This document shows, piece by piece, positions 1 to 8,078 of a stretch of 64,000 nt of DNA (position 1 is the first letter of the stretch; each line of letters starts with the position of its first letter). Position numbers and translations under genes: made by a program. Location: positions 23,637 through 87,636 of the forward strand of contig CAMLFH010000014.1 of NCBI GenBank assembly GCA_946479285.1, in the 5' to 3' direction. The notes under the pieces are model-generated. The model did no database searches. It was not told where the DNA came from and saw only the letters and a list, made by a program, of their open reading frames with translations. The DNA is from an uncultured Flavobacteriales bacterium. GTDB lineage: Bacteria > Bacteroidota > Bacteroidia > Flavobacteriales > Crocinitomicaceae.

Positions 1-518
1 AGATCCACGTTACTCCCGACGAAGCAAAGATCTGGGGAATGGAAGGCGGAAGCCACATCCAGGTTTTCGATACGGATTGTGGCAAGATCGGGATCCTGAT
101 CTGTTACGATGTGGAATTCCCGGAATTAAGCCGCTTACTGGCCGATGAAGGAATGGATATTCTTTTTGTACCTTTCCTGACTGATACGCAAAACGGGTAT
201 TCGCGTGTGAGACATTGTGCACAAGCACGTGCAATCGAGAACGAATGTTATGTCGCTATTGCAGGAAGTGTAGGAAACCTGCCGAATGTTCACAACATGG
301 ATATTCAATATTCTCAATCGATCGTATTTACACCTTGCGATTTTGCTTTTCCGTCCAACGGGATTAAAGCGGAAGCCACAACGAATACAGAAATGATCCT
401 GATAGCGGACGTAGATATTACTTTGCTACGGGAACTGAATCAATATGGCTCTGTGCGGAACCTGAAGGACAGGCGGACAGATATTTATGATTTGAAAAAG
501 CGGAGAAGAAAAGAATAA
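1..518 (+). CDS. Carbon-nitrogen hydrolase (nitrilase superfamily), C-terminal part
   Basis: The reading frame is open from the left edge, so the gene starts outside the window; the first internal ATG (position 39) is not the real start. The visible part is the C-terminal half of a nitrilase-fold amidohydrolase. The catalytic cysteine lies in GILICYDVEFPE and is followed by the family's VPF...DTQ.GY.RVR..AQARAIEN block. Nitrilase-fold enzymes hydrolyse C-N bonds with a Glu-Lys-Cys triad; Glu and Lys would lie upstream of the window. The ending resembles the C-terminus of fused GNAT-acetyltransferase/carbon-nitrogen hydrolase proteins common in Bacteroidota. A separate GNAT + hydrolase pair occurs at 25986-27511. 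Substrate unknown. Confidence 0.85.
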   Translation, partial: IHVTPDEAKIWGMEGGSHIQVFDTDCGKIGILICYDVEFPELSRLLADEGMDILFVPFLTDTQNGYSRVRHCAQARAIENECYVAIAGSVGNLPNVHNMDIQYSQSIVFTPCDFAFPSNGIKAEATTNTEMILIADVDITLLRELNQYGSVRNLKDRRTDIYDLKKRRRKE

Positions 519-534
519 TTGATGATTTTTTCAC

Positions 535-542
535 TAATTTTG
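535..542 (+). promoter_or_regulatory. Putative -7 promoter element (TAATTTTG) for the ABC-F gene
   Basis: TAATTTTG matches the Bacteroidota -7 consensus TAnnTTTG and lies 16 bases after the preceding stop codon. I see no TTG at the ideal 19-base distance upstream, so the -33 half is weak. It would give a leader of about 100 nt before the ABC-F start at 649. Confidence 0.45.
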
Positions 543-576
543 TAATCAAACAAATAATTCCTCCATGTAAAAAATA

Positions 577-647
577 ATTTCTTTCTAACAATTAAGATGG
601 TAAACCGAAGAGCTGTTTACCCGATTCGTCACTCTTAAGAAAGAAAT
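577..647 (+). promoter_or_regulatory. Nested inverted repeats in the ABC-F leader (candidate attenuator)
   Basis: Two nested inverted repeats fill the leader. The outer arms are ATTTCTTTCT (577-586) and AGAAAGAAAT (638-647), a perfect 10-bp stem ending one base before the start codon. The inner arms are GGTAAAC (599-605) and GTTTACC (615-621), a perfect 7-bp stem. A 13-codon ORF (597-638) spans the inner hairpin and stops at the edge of the outer arm. This geometry resembles leaders in which ribosome stalling opens a structure that hides the downstream start, as known for macrolide/lincosamide resistance genes including some ABC-F genes. The regulation is inferred. Confidence 0.45.
597..638 (+). 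CDS. Putative 13-residue leader peptide upstream of the ABC-F gene
   Basis: ATG at 597 opens a 13-codon ORF reading MVNRRAVYPIRHS and stopping with TAA at 636-638, eleven bases before the ABC-F ATG. The peptide has an Arg-Arg pair and an Arg-His pair; basic residues spaced in this way are known in drug-dependent stalling peptides. It overlaps the inner hairpin and ends against the outer right arm. There is no Shine-Dalgarno sequence, which is normal in this phylum. It may be chance. Confidence 0.35.
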   Translation: MVNRRAVYPIRHS

Positions 648-648
648 C

Positions 649-2241
649 ATGGTACTTCTTCAAAATATCTCTTATCAACATCCCAATAAGGACCGTTTGT
701 TTGAAAATCTCAACCTGGCGATCCAAAACACTGGTAAAACAGCCATCATTGGAAACAATGGTTCCGGTAAATCTACGCTGTTGAAAATCATCAGCGGTCA
801 ACTTTCAGTGACTTCCGGACAAGTTTCCGTTGAGGTCAGACCTTACTTTGTTCCTCAACAATTCGGACAGTACAATGAACTAACGATCGCACAAGCTTTG
901 CAGATCGAAGACAAAATTCGAGCTTTCCGGGAAATTCTCGCAGGAAATGTGAGTGATGAAAATATGAATACACTCAACGACGACTGGACGATTGAGGAAC
1001 GTTGTGAATCGGCATTGGAACATTGGCAGCTCACTGATCTGGATTTGGAACAAAAGCTGGAATCTCTAAGCGGCGGACAAAAAACGAAAGTTTTTCTTGC
1101 CGGTATTTCGATTCACCAACCAGAATTGGTATTGATGGATGAACCGACGAATCATTTAGACCAGGTCGGCAGGCAACTTTTGTACAACTTCATTCGGAAC
1201 ACTACTTCTACCCTGCTCATTGTGAGCCATGACCGAACGTTGCTAAACTTACTGGATACGATGTGTGAGTTGTCCAAATCCGGGATACGCTTTTATGGCG
1301 GCAACTACGATTTCTACAGGGAGCAAAAGGCCATCGAACAGCAAGCACTTCAAAATGAGGTCAAACATGCAGAGAAAACGCTCAAAAAGGCCAAAGAAAA
1401 AGAGCGCGAAACCTTGGAGCGCAAGCAAAAACTGGATTCGCGCGGAAAACAGAAACAGGAGAAATCCGGTGTGGCGCGAATCATGATGAACACCATGCGG
1501 AACAACGCCGAAAAAAGTACAGCAAAAGTAAAAAATCTGCATTCGGACAAAATTGATGGTATCTCTAGTGATTTGCAGCAGGTCCGTTCCAAATTGCCGG
1601 AATTCGACCAAATGAACTTCGGTTTCGCCCATTCTTCGCTTCATAAAGGAAAAGTTCTGTTCAAGGCAACTAATCTCAACATCACCTTCGAAAAGAACAC
1701 GCTTTGGAAAGAGGCTTTAACTATTCAGATCTGCAGCGGAGAACGCATTTCTATCCACGGAGCAAACGGTTCGGGGAAAACTACTCTGCTAAAATTGATC
1801 CTGGGTGAATTGCAAACTGAAAGCGGCACAATCGAAAGCGCTATAAAATCTACGGTATACATTGACCAGGACTATTCATTGATTGACAATCAACTGACTG
1901 TTTACGAACAGGCACAAGTTTTCAATACCACTTCATTATTGGAGCACGAAGTGAAGATCCGTTTAAACCGTTTTATTTTCGGAAAAGAAACGTGGGATAA
2001 ATTATGCAGCAGCCTGAGTGGTGGTGAACGCATGCGTTTACTTTTATGTTGTCTGACTATTTCAAATAAAGCTCCGGATATACTGATTTTGGATGAACCG
2101 ACAAATAACCTGGATATTCAAAACACAGAAATACTGACAGCTGCCATCAGGCACTATCAAGGTACGATCCTGGTGGTTTCTCATGATGATTTTTTCCTGG
2201 ATCAAATCGGCATCAACCGGCAGATTATTTTGAATAATTGA
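649..2241 (+). CDS. ABC-F family ATPase (ribosome-associated, duplicated ABC domains)
   Basis: A soluble 530-residue protein with two ABC ATPase domains and no membrane segments, the ABC-F layout. Domain 1 has Walker A GNNGSGKST (residues 35-43), signature SLSGGQ (about 141) and Walker B LMDEPTNHLD (about 163). A highly charged Lys/Glu/Arg-rich linker (about 230-300) corresponds to the P-site tRNA-interaction region of the family. Domain 2 has Walker A GANGSGKTT (about 371), signature LSGGER (about 455) and Walker B LDEPTNNLD (about 480). ABC-F proteins act on the ribosome as translation factors or antibiotic-protection factors. I cannot assign it to EttA, Uup, YbiT, YheS or a resistance subclass. 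The structured leader with a short ORF favours a drug- or stalling-responsive role, but that is inference. Confidence 0.9.
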   Translation: MVLLQNISYQHPNKDRLFENLNLAIQNTGKTAIIGNNGSGKSTLLKIISGQLSVTSGQVSVEVRPYFVPQQFGQYNELTIAQALQIEDKIRAFREILAGNVSDENMNTLNDDWTIEERCESALEHWQLTDLDLEQKLESLSGGQKTKVFLAGISIHQPELVLMDEPTNHLDQVGRQLLYNFIRNTTSTLLIVSHDRTLLNLLDTMCELSKSGIRFYGGNYDFYREQKAIEQQALQNEVKHAEKTLKKAKEKERETLERKQKLDSRGKQKQEKSGVARIMMNTMRNNAEKSTAKVKNLHSDKIDGISSDLQQVRSKLPEFDQMNFGFAHSSLHKGKVLFKATNLNITFEKNTLWKEALTIQICSGERISIHGANGSGKTTLLKLILGELQTESGTIESAIKSTVYIDQDYSLIDNQLTVYEQAQVFNTTSLLEHEVKIRLNRFIFGKETWDKLCSSLSGGERMRLLLCCLTISNKAPDILILDEPTNNLDIQNTEILTAAIRHYQGTILVVSHDDFFLDQIGINRQIILNN

Positions 2242-2369
2242 ACAGTTACTTTTTATTCGCACGAAGATGAATAATTATTGGGTTGCTGGACAGTTGTTTA
2301 TTTTTAAGATCATTAGTAATTGAAAAAATGGTATTATAATTGCATAAAACCGATTTTAAATTCAAACTC

Positions 2370-2705
2370 ATGAAAAACCTATTTACATTACTCCTGCTTT
2401 TTTTAGCGTCTAATGGCGTAAATGCCCAACAAGTTTACTCTGTAGATTACGAATCGCAGGCAGATGTAAAAGTATTTGTGGTAAACTATGAATCACAAGC
2501 AGACTTGTTGGTTTACAAAGTAAAATACGCTTCACAAGCGGGTGATAATGACGGAAAATGGTTCTTCGTAGATTACGAAAGTCAGGCTAAGAAATCTATT
2601 TTCTTCGTGAAGTATGAAAGTCAGGCTGATTTGAAAATCTTTTTTGTGGAATACGAAAGCCAGGCGGGCTGGAAAAACAGCAGCAAGAAACAGCTGATGT
2701 ATTAA
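2370..2705 (+). CDS. Small secreted protein with YESQAD repeats (DUF6150-like)
   Basis: A 111-residue protein. I prefer the ATG at 2370 over the TTG at 2340 because it opens directly on a signal peptide (MKNLFTLLLLFLASNGVNA, then QQ). The mature part is six tandem repeats of about 13-16 residues with the core V.Y.SQAD, for example VDYESQADVKVFVVNYESQADLLVYKV cut into its units. This fits a small all-beta family in Bacteroidota that I recall as DUF6150. The function is unknown; export to the periplasm or surface is inferred from the signal peptide. It is a single-gene unit closed by a strong terminator at 2717-2754. Confidence 0.8.
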   Translation: MKNLFTLLLLFLASNGVNAQQVYSVDYESQADVKVFVVNYESQADLLVYKVKYASQAGDNDGKWFFVDYESQAKKSIFFVKYESQADLKIFFVEYESQAGWKNSSKKQLMY

Positions 2706-3087
2706 GATAAATGTAAAAAAGTAGGGGGTGAAAAATTTTTCACCCCTACTTTTTAATTTTCAAACAATGTCTCCGTTAAAAATGAGTATGTCTTTTTTAC
2801 TAAAATCGTTCAACTTTCTCAGGACTTAAAATGGCGCTTAGGTGAACGAGATCGGGTACCTGTGCGGTAAATGACAGCAAATTTTTCATACTGTTTGAGG
2901 CGGTACGCTGAGTTTATGAAAAATTCTGTCATAACCTGCTAACAGGGCGATTGGTTTACCCACGCCTAGACCTTTTTGGCTCCACCTTTTTGTGGCAATG
3001 ACAAAAAGGTGGAAAACAAGTAATTGTCGGGGTGGTTAAAATCTAACCGGACAACAATGATTATTAATTTTCAATTACCTTCGCGTT
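2706..3087. repeat. Structured intergenic region with two inverted repeats
   Basis: After the terminator this 382-bp gap has no ORF but two strong inverted repeats. ATGACAG-CA-AATTTTTCATA (2871-2890) pairs with TATGAAAAATTCTGTCAT (2915-2932), with a 2-base bulge. CCACCTTTTTGT (2982-2993) pairs perfectly with ACAAAAAGGTGG (3001-3012) around a 7-base loop. The segment resembles palindromic intergenic elements I recall as common in flavobacterial genomes, so it is probably a degenerate non-coding interspersed repeat. Confidence 0.5.
2717..2754 (+). terminator. Rho-independent terminator after the YESQAD protein
   Basis: GTAGGGGGTGAAAAA (2721-2735) pairs with TTTTTCACCCCTAC (2736-2749) with one bulged G, followed by a T run. 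It lies 12 bases after the stop codon. Confidence 0.85.
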
Positions 3088-3942
3088 ATGTGGCTCAAAA
3101 ACCTGGTAAAATACTATTTCAGCAAGCGCATACACCGCGATAAACTGCATCCTTCGGTTGGCATTCAGCAGCGGGCTTTGATGCAGCACTATCAGCTTGC
3201 GCAAAAGAATAAACAGCTTCCGGCTTTTAACACCACAGGATTCAAAGTTTTTTCTCAATTCGAGGAAGACGGTCTTCTGCTCTTTTTGTTTTCCCTGATT
3301 GGTGAAGGAAGTAAAACCTTTATCGAGATTGGCTCCAATGACGGAATCAACAGCAACTGCAGCAATCTGGCTATTCATTTTGGCTGGTCGGGCTTGTTTT
3401 TTGAAGGTGACTCGAAACTGATCCGCCGTGGCGAGAAGTTTTATTCGAAGATTCCTACACCTTATCATCCCAAACCGAAATATGTTCAGTCCATCATTAA
3501 ACGGGAGAACATCAATGAAGGGATTTCAAAAGCAGGCCTTTCAGGTGAAATAGAATTACTTTCAATCGACATTGACGGAAACGATTACTGGGTTTGGGAT
3601 GCTTTGACAGTTGTTCAGCCGAAAGTAGTAGTCATCGAAACACATACCGAGTTTGGTTTGGAAAATATTGTGGTTCCTTACGACCCCAATTACATGTATC
3701 CCGGAAAACACCCGATCTACCACGGAGCAAGCGTTATAGCTATGAATAAGCTCGCTGAAAAGAAAGGTTACCGCCTTGTTGGTGCAAATGATCTGGGAAT
3801 GAACCAGATTTATATCCGAAAAGATTTACTTTTAGAAGAAGTACCCGGCGTTTCCCCCGAATCAACTTTGTGGCATCCGAAAGCAAAAGCGGATTATTCA
3901 AAGTTCAGTGAAATTAAAGATTGGGAATATATTAAAGGTTAA
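3088..3942 (+). CDS. FkbM-like SAM-dependent methyltransferase
   Basis: A 284-residue cytosolic protein. From about residue 50 it has the FkbM/Methyltransf_21 pattern: FSQFEEDGLL, then a SAM-binding motif FIEIGSNDGINSN, then GWSGLFFEGD where the acidic residue would bind the ribose, then LLSIDIDGNDYWVW. The family methylates hydroxyl groups on sugars, lipids or secondary metabolites; the substrate here cannot be told. It is the first of three genes with 3-base and 2-base gaps (3088, 3946, 4404), so co-transcription is likely. No signal peptide is seen. Confidence 0.75.
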   Translation: MWLKNLVKYYFSKRIHRDKLHPSVGIQQRALMQHYQLAQKNKQLPAFNTTGFKVFSQFEEDGLLLFLFSLIGEGSKTFIEIGSNDGINSNCSNLAIHFGWSGLFFEGDSKLIRRGEKFYSKIPTPYHPKPKYVQSIIKRENINEGISKAGLSGEIELLSIDIDGNDYWVWDALTVVQPKVVVIETHTEFGLENIVVPYDPNYMYPGKHPIYHGASVIAMNKLAEKKGYRLVGANDLGMNQIYIRKDLLLEEVPGVSPESTLWHPKAKADYSKFSEIKDWEYIKG

Positions 3943-3945
3943 ATT

Positions 3946-4401
3946 ATGATCAGAAAAACGCTCTTTTCGAAACAGGCTATGGACTTATGCATAGATCGAA
4001 TCAATAAATTAGACAAGGACCAGGCTCCTCTTTGGGGAAAAATGAATGCTTCTCAAATGCTGGACCACTGCAGTGAAACCATGAAAGTAGCACGCGGAGA
4101 GAAGGAATTGAAACGCTTGTTTATCAGTTATATCCTGGGAAGTATGATGAAAAGTTCTTTCTACAACGATAAACCGGTCCCTAAAAACAGTCCCACGCAC
4201 AAAGACTTTATCATTACTACCACTTCCGAGTTTGAAAAAGCAAAACAGGAACTGATCGATCATTTGACCGCGTTCCAGGAAGGCGGAATGGATAAATGTA
4301 CTACTGCGCCGCACGCATTCTTCGGAAATGTAACCAAAGAACAATGGGGATTGGGAATGTATAAGCACCTCGACCATCATTTACAGCAATTTGGAGTATA
4401 A
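3946..4401 (+). CDS. DUF1569 domain protein (DinB-like fold)
   Basis: A 151-residue protein typical of the DUF1569 family in length and motifs: LWGKMNASQMLDHCSETM near residue 25, and a C-terminal TKEQWGLGMYKHLDHHLQQFGV-type ending with several histidines (about 130-151). DinB-like four-helix bundles bind a metal through such histidines, and some act in thiol-dependent detoxification. No reaction is established for this subfamily. It sits between two methyltransferases, three bases after the stop of the first. Confidence 0.85.
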   Translation: MIRKTLFSKQAMDLCIDRINKLDKDQAPLWGKMNASQMLDHCSETMKVARGEKELKRLFISYILGSMMKSSFYNDKPVPKNSPTHKDFIITTTSEFEKAKQELIDHLTAFQEGGMDKCTTAPHAFFGNVTKEQWGLGMYKHLDHHLQQFGV

Positions 4402-4403
4402 GT

Positions 4404-5045
4404 ATGGAATTTATTGATCAGGCGCTCGACGATTACTGCTGCCAACATACCACAGCAGAATCTGCATTATTGGCAAAACTGAATCGTGATACGCACGTAA
4501 ATATTTTGCAGCCTCGCATGCTGAGCGGTCATTTCCAGGGACGTTTGCTGAGTTTACTTTCAAAAATGATTCGCCCTGAGCGCGTTTTGGAGATTGGTAC
4601 TTATACCGGTTATTCGGCACTTTGCATGGCAGAAGGATTGACGGAAAACGGAAAAATCATTACGCTCGACATCAACTCTCAACTGGAAGATTTTGTTCGT
4701 TCTTACATCGCAGAAAGTGAATATGCTTCAAAGATTGATTACCGCATTTGCAACGCCATGGAAGAAATTCCGACTATGGACGAACAGTTTGATTTGGTCT
4801 TTATTGATGCTGACAAGATGAATTACATCAATTACTACAACCTGGTTTTCGACAAACTGAAACCGGGTGGTTATATCTTTTCCGACAATGTATTGTGGTC
4901 CGGAAAAGTAATTCAAACCGAGGGAAAAATAGACAAAGACACGCAGTTATTGAAAGATTTTAATGAGTTGATTCATAACGATCCGCGGGTAGAGAATATT
5001 TTGCTTCCGATCCGGGACGGCATTATGATCGCGAGAAAAAAATAA
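4404..5045 (+). CDS. Class I SAM-dependent O-methyltransferase (caffeoyl-CoA O-methyltransferase type)
   Basis: A 213-residue soluble enzyme of the Methyltransf_3 family. Motif I is VLEIGTYTGYSAL (about 59-71). The acidic ribose-binding residue follows in IITLDIN. The FIDADKMNYINYY segment (about 134-146) carries the metal-binding aspartates typical of catechol- and caffeoyl-CoA-type O-methyltransferases, and LKPGGYIFSDNVLWSGKV follows. Bacterial members often methylate catechols or flavonoids. Last gene of the 3088-5045 run. A half-palindrome of the GCACGCGAT family lies just after its stop. Confidence 0.9.
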   Translation: MEFIDQALDDYCCQHTTAESALLAKLNRDTHVNILQPRMLSGHFQGRLLSLLSKMIRPERVLEIGTYTGYSALCMAEGLTENGKIITLDINSQLEDFVRSYIAESEYASKIDYRICNAMEEIPTMDEQFDLVFIDADKMNYINYYNLVFDKLKPGGYIFSDNVLWSGKVIQTEGKIDKDTQLLKDFNELIHNDPRVENILLPIRDGIMIARKK

Positions 5046-5051
5046 ATACAC

Positions 5052-5069
5052 GACGCATCGCGTGCCTAC
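5052..5069. repeat. Half-copy of the ATCGCGTGCCTAC palindromic repeat
   Basis: CATCGCGTGCCTAC at the 3' end of this segment matches one arm of the palindrome at 59597-59622 (ATCGCGTGCTTAC) with one difference, and ACGC-ATC-GCGT forms a small hairpin. A T run follows, so it may help end the 3088-5045 transcript. Confidence 0.4.
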
Positions 5070-5149
5070 TTTTTTCTAATTATCAATGACCAAATTATCA
5101 ATTATCAAGGTTAGATTCTCTTTTGATATTTGAGATTTATAATTCATAA

Positions 5150-5659
5150 TTACGTAGGACGAATAACGGCTTTTTCTTTTTCCAGCTCAACATCCGTCAA
5201 TTTACTTTTTGAAACGAACCGGCCTTCTTTGAATTCATAAGTCAAAAGGTCATAGCCATCGTACTGGGTGCTTACTCCTTCATTTTTAAAGGGAAGTGCA
5301 ATTTTCAAAACACCGGTAAATTCCTTTCCGTTCACAAAAAAATCCTGCGTTTCGAGGTTCTTTAAAAACTTGCTGTATTCCAGGAATACTTCATCTGTCT
5401 CTACTTTTTTGCGGTCTGCCATGTAATAATGAACGATTTTAAACGTGTTCTTACCGTCAATTTTCTTTGGAAGAGCCTGAGTAGTCAGTAACAGTTTCTT
5501 TTTTTCAGTCACGATATTACCGGGACAAATGCTGAAATAACTTCTGCCTACTTTTTGCTCTTTGCAATCAGTTTGTGCATATGCGTTTCCTGAAATCAGG
5601 GAACTAACAAATAAAAGTCCCAAAGTGTAAAGGAGAAATCTGGTTTTCATCGGTTTCAT
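5150..5659 (-). CDS. Secreted protein of unknown function
   Basis: The frame is open from 5698, but a signal peptide starts only at the Met codons at 5659 (MKPMKTRF) or 5650 (MKTRFLLYTLGLLFVSS, cleaved near NAYAQ). I use 5659, giving about 169 residues. The mature protein starts with a Cys pair (TDCKEQ, FSICPG) and has several aromatic strands, consistent with a small periplasmic or outer-membrane-associated beta protein. I do not recognise a family. It is divergent from the PorE-like gene at 5927, with a repeat element between them. Confidence 0.7.
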   Translation of the reverse strand: MKPMKTRFLLYTLGLLFVSSLISGNAYAQTDCKEQKVGRSYFSICPGNIVTEKKKLLLTTQALPKKIDGKNTFKIVHYYMADRKKVETDEVFLEYSKFLKNLETQDFFVNGKEFTGVLKIALPFKNEGVSTQYDGYDLLTYEFKEGRFVSKSKLTDVELEKEKAVIRPT

Positions 5660-5732
5660 TTTTTGATTCACTAAAGTATGAATTTTAACGGCGAACAATA
5701 AGAAAAAATTGTGCCATTTTTTTGCTGATTCC

Positions 5733-5808
5733 GGTGGCTTCGGCTCCGCTCAGCCACCTTTGTTTCATTTCCATGAATTTTGCCTAAGGCGACTGAGCGG
5801 AGTCGAAG
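5733..5808. repeat. Paired inverted repeat, CTTCGRCTCCGCTCAG family, copy 1
   Basis: GGTGGCT (5733-5739) and AGCCACC (5752-5758) flank TCGGCTCCGCTC. About 35 bases later CTGAGCGGAGTCGAAG (5793-5808) is the complementary arm. The same pair of arms occurs at 8456-8529 and 25488-25560. Here the copy lies between divergent genes. Confidence 0.7.
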
Positions 5809-5926
5809 GCGGCTGTGGAATTTTTCTTGAAAAGAAAACGAGAAAAACAGTAACCTTTTCGCCGAAATTACGATATAGTAAATCGGGCATAATTATTGCC
5901 TGGATTCGAACTGTATTTTATCGCAT

Positions 5927-7975
5927 ATGTGGAAGAACTACTTATTTATTGCAGGAATTTCTCTTGCTGTTTCTAATTCATTTTACGCGCAGGAGGAAGA
6001 TCCTTCCTGTTTGGCGCCTTCTAAAAAGACCCAAAAACTGATTGAAGCGGGAAAAAACTCCCCGGATTTGCAGTCGGCAGCGACGAACTTTGCCAAAGCC
6101 ATGGAGTCAGAACCAGACAATGCCGGTGCTTATTATGAATTCGGAATGTATGCTTACGAATCCGGGAGAAAGGCTTATGAATCGAATCCGAATCCTGCAA
6201 CGGGCGACCGAAGCTTTCTAAAAGCAGAAGGTTTGTTTGAAAAAGCAGCAGAATTGTGTCCCGACTATCATTCCGATATTTATTATTATCTCGGAGTAAT
6301 CAATTATACGCAGGACCAAAAAGAAATTGCAAATACCTGGTTCCAGAAATTCATAGATTTCAAAAACAACGATAATTCACGCTACGGCGCAGCTTATACC
6401 AAACAGCTTGCTGACGTAAAAAAACTCCTGGCTTCACAAAAAGAAGAAGGTGAAATGCTTGCCAAAGAAGTTCCTTTCAACCCAAGAAAAGTGGCCGGTG
6501 TAAGTACAGAGAAAGATGACGAATATTTACCGATGATCTCTCCTGATAACTTATTGATGTTTTATACCCGTAAACAGGATCTAAAAAACCTGGGGGACGT
6601 GGTTTCCAATATGCAGGAAGTATATACTTTCTCCAGTCGACTGGATGACGCTATTGCATTTGACGGTGGAAAAGCATTCAAGAGCCCATTCAACAAAGGA
6701 GATTTCCAGAGTTATGGCGGAGCAACTGTTTCCGTAGATAATAAGGAAATGATCATCTGCGCCTGCAAGAAAACAGAAGTAAACGGCCAGTCATACATGA
6801 ATTGCGACTTGTATTCCACTACTTTCCAGAAAACAGGTCCAAATCCTTCGGATTACCAATGGACTGATTTGGTGAATTTAGGTCCAAAGATCAATACTCC
6901 TGATGGCTGGGAAGCACAACCTTCTATGTCGGCCGACGGAAACACCCTGTTTTATACTGCAAACCGCAGATCAACCAAAGACAATGATGTTTTCGTAGTA
7001 AAACGCAATGCAGACGGAACCTGGGGCGCACCAAGACCGTTTGATGAGATCAATACAGCCGGAAAAGACAAGAGCCCGTTCCTGCACCAGGACAGTGAGA
7101 CTTTGTATTTTGTTTCTGCTGTTTCGGATGACCGCAAAGGAGTTGGAGGCTTGGATATTTTCTACATGCGTGAAGAAAACGGAGTTTGGAGCAAACCAAA
7201 GAACATCGGTTATCCGATCAATTCAAAAGGTGACGAAGTTGGAATCTTTGTTTCCACGGATGGAAAACTGGCTTACTACTCTTCTCAACAACAGGGGAAA
7301 TGGGATATTTACGGATTTGACCTGTATGAAGAAGCACGTCCAAAAGCAGTAGTGATCATCAAAGGAGATTTGAAAGATCCTTCCGGAAAGCCGGTTGAAA
7401 ATGCAACGATCGAAGTAGCTTACGAAAATTCCGACAAAGTAGAACAGGTTCGCGTAAATGGGAACGACGGAAAATATGCCGTAGTCGTTAAAACAGACAA
7501 GCCGCAGGACATCATGGTTTCCGTGAAGAAAGACGGCGCTGCTTTTGATTCCAAACTGATCACAAAAGAAGAGATCGTGAAGAAAGAAAACCGCGTGAAC
7601 AACAAGCTGGAAGTGAAAGAGCTGAAAGTTGGTGAAGCTTACACGATCAACGACATATTGTATGATTACAACTCGGATATGCTTTCCGGGAAATCGCAAT
7701 TCATTCTGCGCGAGTTTGCCCGTTTCTTAAAAACGAATCCAACAATCAAGATCATGATCCAGGGTCACACGGACAGCGATGGTGACGATGCGAAGAACTT
7801 AGATCTTTCCGACCGTCGTGCAAAAGGAGTAAAAAGATACTTAGCTTCTTTGGGAATTGAAGAAAGCAGACTGGAAGCACAAGGATTGGGTGAAACGAAA
7901 CCAAAGGTGGCGAATGATACTCCGGAGAATAAGGCGAAGAATCGTAGAACGGAGTTTTTGATCCAGGGAATGTGA
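5927..7975 (+). CDS. PorE-like outer-membrane protein: TPR, PD40 beta-propeller, carboxypeptidase-regulatory-like and OmpA domains
   Basis: A 682-residue exported protein with signal peptide MWKNYLFIAGISLAVSNSFYAQ. The domains in order are TPR-like repeats (about 25-165), a PD40/WD40-like propeller (about 185-460, with repeated DG.TLFYTANR-type blades), a carboxypeptidase regulatory-like beta domain (about 475-570), and an OmpA-like peptidoglycan-binding domain (about 575-682, including YNSDML, QGHTDSDGDDAKN and LDLSDRRAKGVKRYL). This is the order of T9SS PorE and other gliding/T9SS OmpA proteins, which link the outer-membrane machine to peptidoglycan. A second protein of the same build is at 8539. 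I infer the T9SS link from architecture and neighbourhood. Confidence 0.85.
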   Translation: MWKNYLFIAGISLAVSNSFYAQEEDPSCLAPSKKTQKLIEAGKNSPDLQSAATNFAKAMESEPDNAGAYYEFGMYAYESGRKAYESNPNPATGDRSFLKAEGLFEKAAELCPDYHSDIYYYLGVINYTQDQKEIANTWFQKFIDFKNNDNSRYGAAYTKQLADVKKLLASQKEEGEMLAKEVPFNPRKVAGVSTEKDDEYLPMISPDNLLMFYTRKQDLKNLGDVVSNMQEVYTFSSRLDDAIAFDGGKAFKSPFNKGDFQSYGGATVSVDNKEMIICACKKTEVNGQSYMNCDLYSTTFQKTGPNPSDYQWTDLVNLGPKINTPDGWEAQPSMSADGNTLFYTANRRSTKDNDVFVVKRNADGTWGAPRPFDEINTAGKDKSPFLHQDSETLYFVSAVSDDRKGVGGLDIFYMREENGVWSKPKNIGYPINSKGDEVGIFVSTDGKLAYYSSQQQGKWDIYGFDLYEEARPKAVVIIKGDLKDPSGKPVENATIEVAYENSDKVEQVRVNGNDGKYAVVVKTDKPQDIMVSVKKDGAAFDSKLITKEEIVKKENRVNNKLEVKELKVGEAYTINDILYDYNSDMLSGKSQFILREFARFLKTNPTIKIMIQGHTDSDGDDAKNLDLSDRRAKGVKRYLASLGIEESRLEAQGLGETKPKVANDTPENKAKNRRTEFLIQGM

Positions 7976-7980
7976 TTTTA

Positions 7981-8066
7981 AATGATAAAACGCTTGCGCT
8001 AAAGCTTGTGCCATCGCTAAAGCTATTTGCGACACGCGATCAGCGTAGGCGCATGTAAAATTCAAA
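7981..8066. repeat. Palindromic interspersed repeat family A, copy 1
   Basis: An 86-bp element five bases after a stop codon, nearly identical to 30399-30484 and diverged at 48528-48597. Outer arms CGCTTGCGCT and AGCG(T/C)AGGCGCA are partly complementary. Inside, GTG-cca-TCGC pairs with GCGA-CAC around a TAAAGCTATTT loop. The word CGCTAAAGCT occurs twice directly. It is too short to code for a transposase. Confidence 0.8.
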
Positions 8067-8078
8067 AGAAATAACTGA

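Noticed and set aside
1249..1644. 131-residue minus-strand frame opposite the ABC-F gene
   Set aside because: It is the antisense shadow of the charged linker of a clear ABC-F gene; its Phe/Leu-rich content reflects Lys/Glu codons read backwards.
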